A DNA stretch of 64,000 nucleotides from Streptomyces sp. NBC_01264 (GTDB lineage Bacteria; Actinomycetota; Actinomycetes; Streptomycetales; Streptomycetaceae): positions 1 to 64,000 of the forward strand of contig NZ_JAPEOX010000002.1 in assembly GCF_026340675.1 (NCBI RefSeq), read 5' to 3'. Below the pieces are notes generated by a model. That model saw only the letters and a list, made by a program, of their open reading frames with translations, was not told where the DNA came from and ran no database searches. The translations under genes and the position numbers were made by a program. Below are positions 63,887-64,000 of this stretch, in pieces; the first letter of the stretch is position 1; every line of letters starts with the position of its first letter.

Positions 63887-64000
63887 GGGGAAACCTCTTC
63901 GAATAGCGGGAATGTCTGGAAAGCACCGCGGGACAGTGGCGCCGTGGGACTTAATTCTTAGCGGCGGAGGGAATGCCCCGCAATAACGTGACCTACGATC

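Noticed and set aside
1..64000. tRNA, rRNA, CRISPR array or replication origin
   Set aside because: None was recognised by eye. A tRNA or covariance-model scan would be needed to exclude small RNA genes.

Overview
The window reads as accessory DNA of a Streptomyces or close relative. GC content is very high, start codons are often GTG or TTG, and the chromosomal-type genes have typical streptomycete families (a DUF6886-type protein, TetR, MFS, SLT and amidase cell-wall hydrolases, a Ku stub). About half of the 64 kb is insertion sequences or their debris: IS6, IS3, IS30, IS256, IS630, IS1182, IS701, IS5, IS1380, ISAs1, IS4, IS110 and Tn3 types. Many are nested in one another. This density fits a chromosome arm or a linear plasmid, but the sequence does not prove which.

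Layout. 1-9.6 kb: IS6/IS3/IS30/IS256 debris around two unrecognised, AT-richer cargo genes (1629-2606 and 5797-7128). 9.7-11 kb: an MFS transporter. 11-21 kb: two 1323-bp IS3 copies in inverted orientation, an IS630 and an IS1182, all with readable target duplications, around broken secreted-protein genes. 21-26 kb: an IS3 element split by an IS30 and by a second IS3. 26-27.8 kb: a cargo gene between 41-bp inverted repeats with no transposase, resembling a mobile insertion cassette. 28-31 kb: broken hypothetical genes and IS256/Tn3 remnants. 31-34 kb: a large secreted amidase and a small secreted protein. 34-40 kb: integrase and IS701 remnants, another cargo gene (35940-37235) and a zinc-finger recombinase fragment. 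40-45.5 kb: the most ordinary stretch, with TetR, an NAD-dependent epimerase, secreted proteins and a DsbA-like protein. 46-50.4 kb: one large secreted repeat protein gene cut by an IS5 and an IS1380. 50-54 kb: decaying chromosomal genes, an intact DUF6886 gene and the tail of Ku. 54-63 kb: ISAs1/IS4/IS701 elements around a 795-residue protein with two metallopeptidase-like HExxH modules. 63 kb: an SLT-domain protein.

The most interesting common thread is the cargo. Five long hypothetical genes (1629-2606, 5797-7128, 26023-27540, 35940-37235, 55856-58243) are visibly less GC-rich than their surroundings, do not look like transposases, and sit directly against transposon ends. Two encode similar bipartite basic motifs like eukaryotic nuclear localisation signals. 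Two look like distant relatives of each other. One carries duplicated zincin modules. I infer that these are horizontally spread cargo, possibly secreted or effector-like proteins, but the sequence alone does not establish a function.

Many genes are frameshifted, several at homopolymer runs, so some breaks could be assembly errors. I saw no tRNA, rRNA, CRISPR array or recognisable origin.
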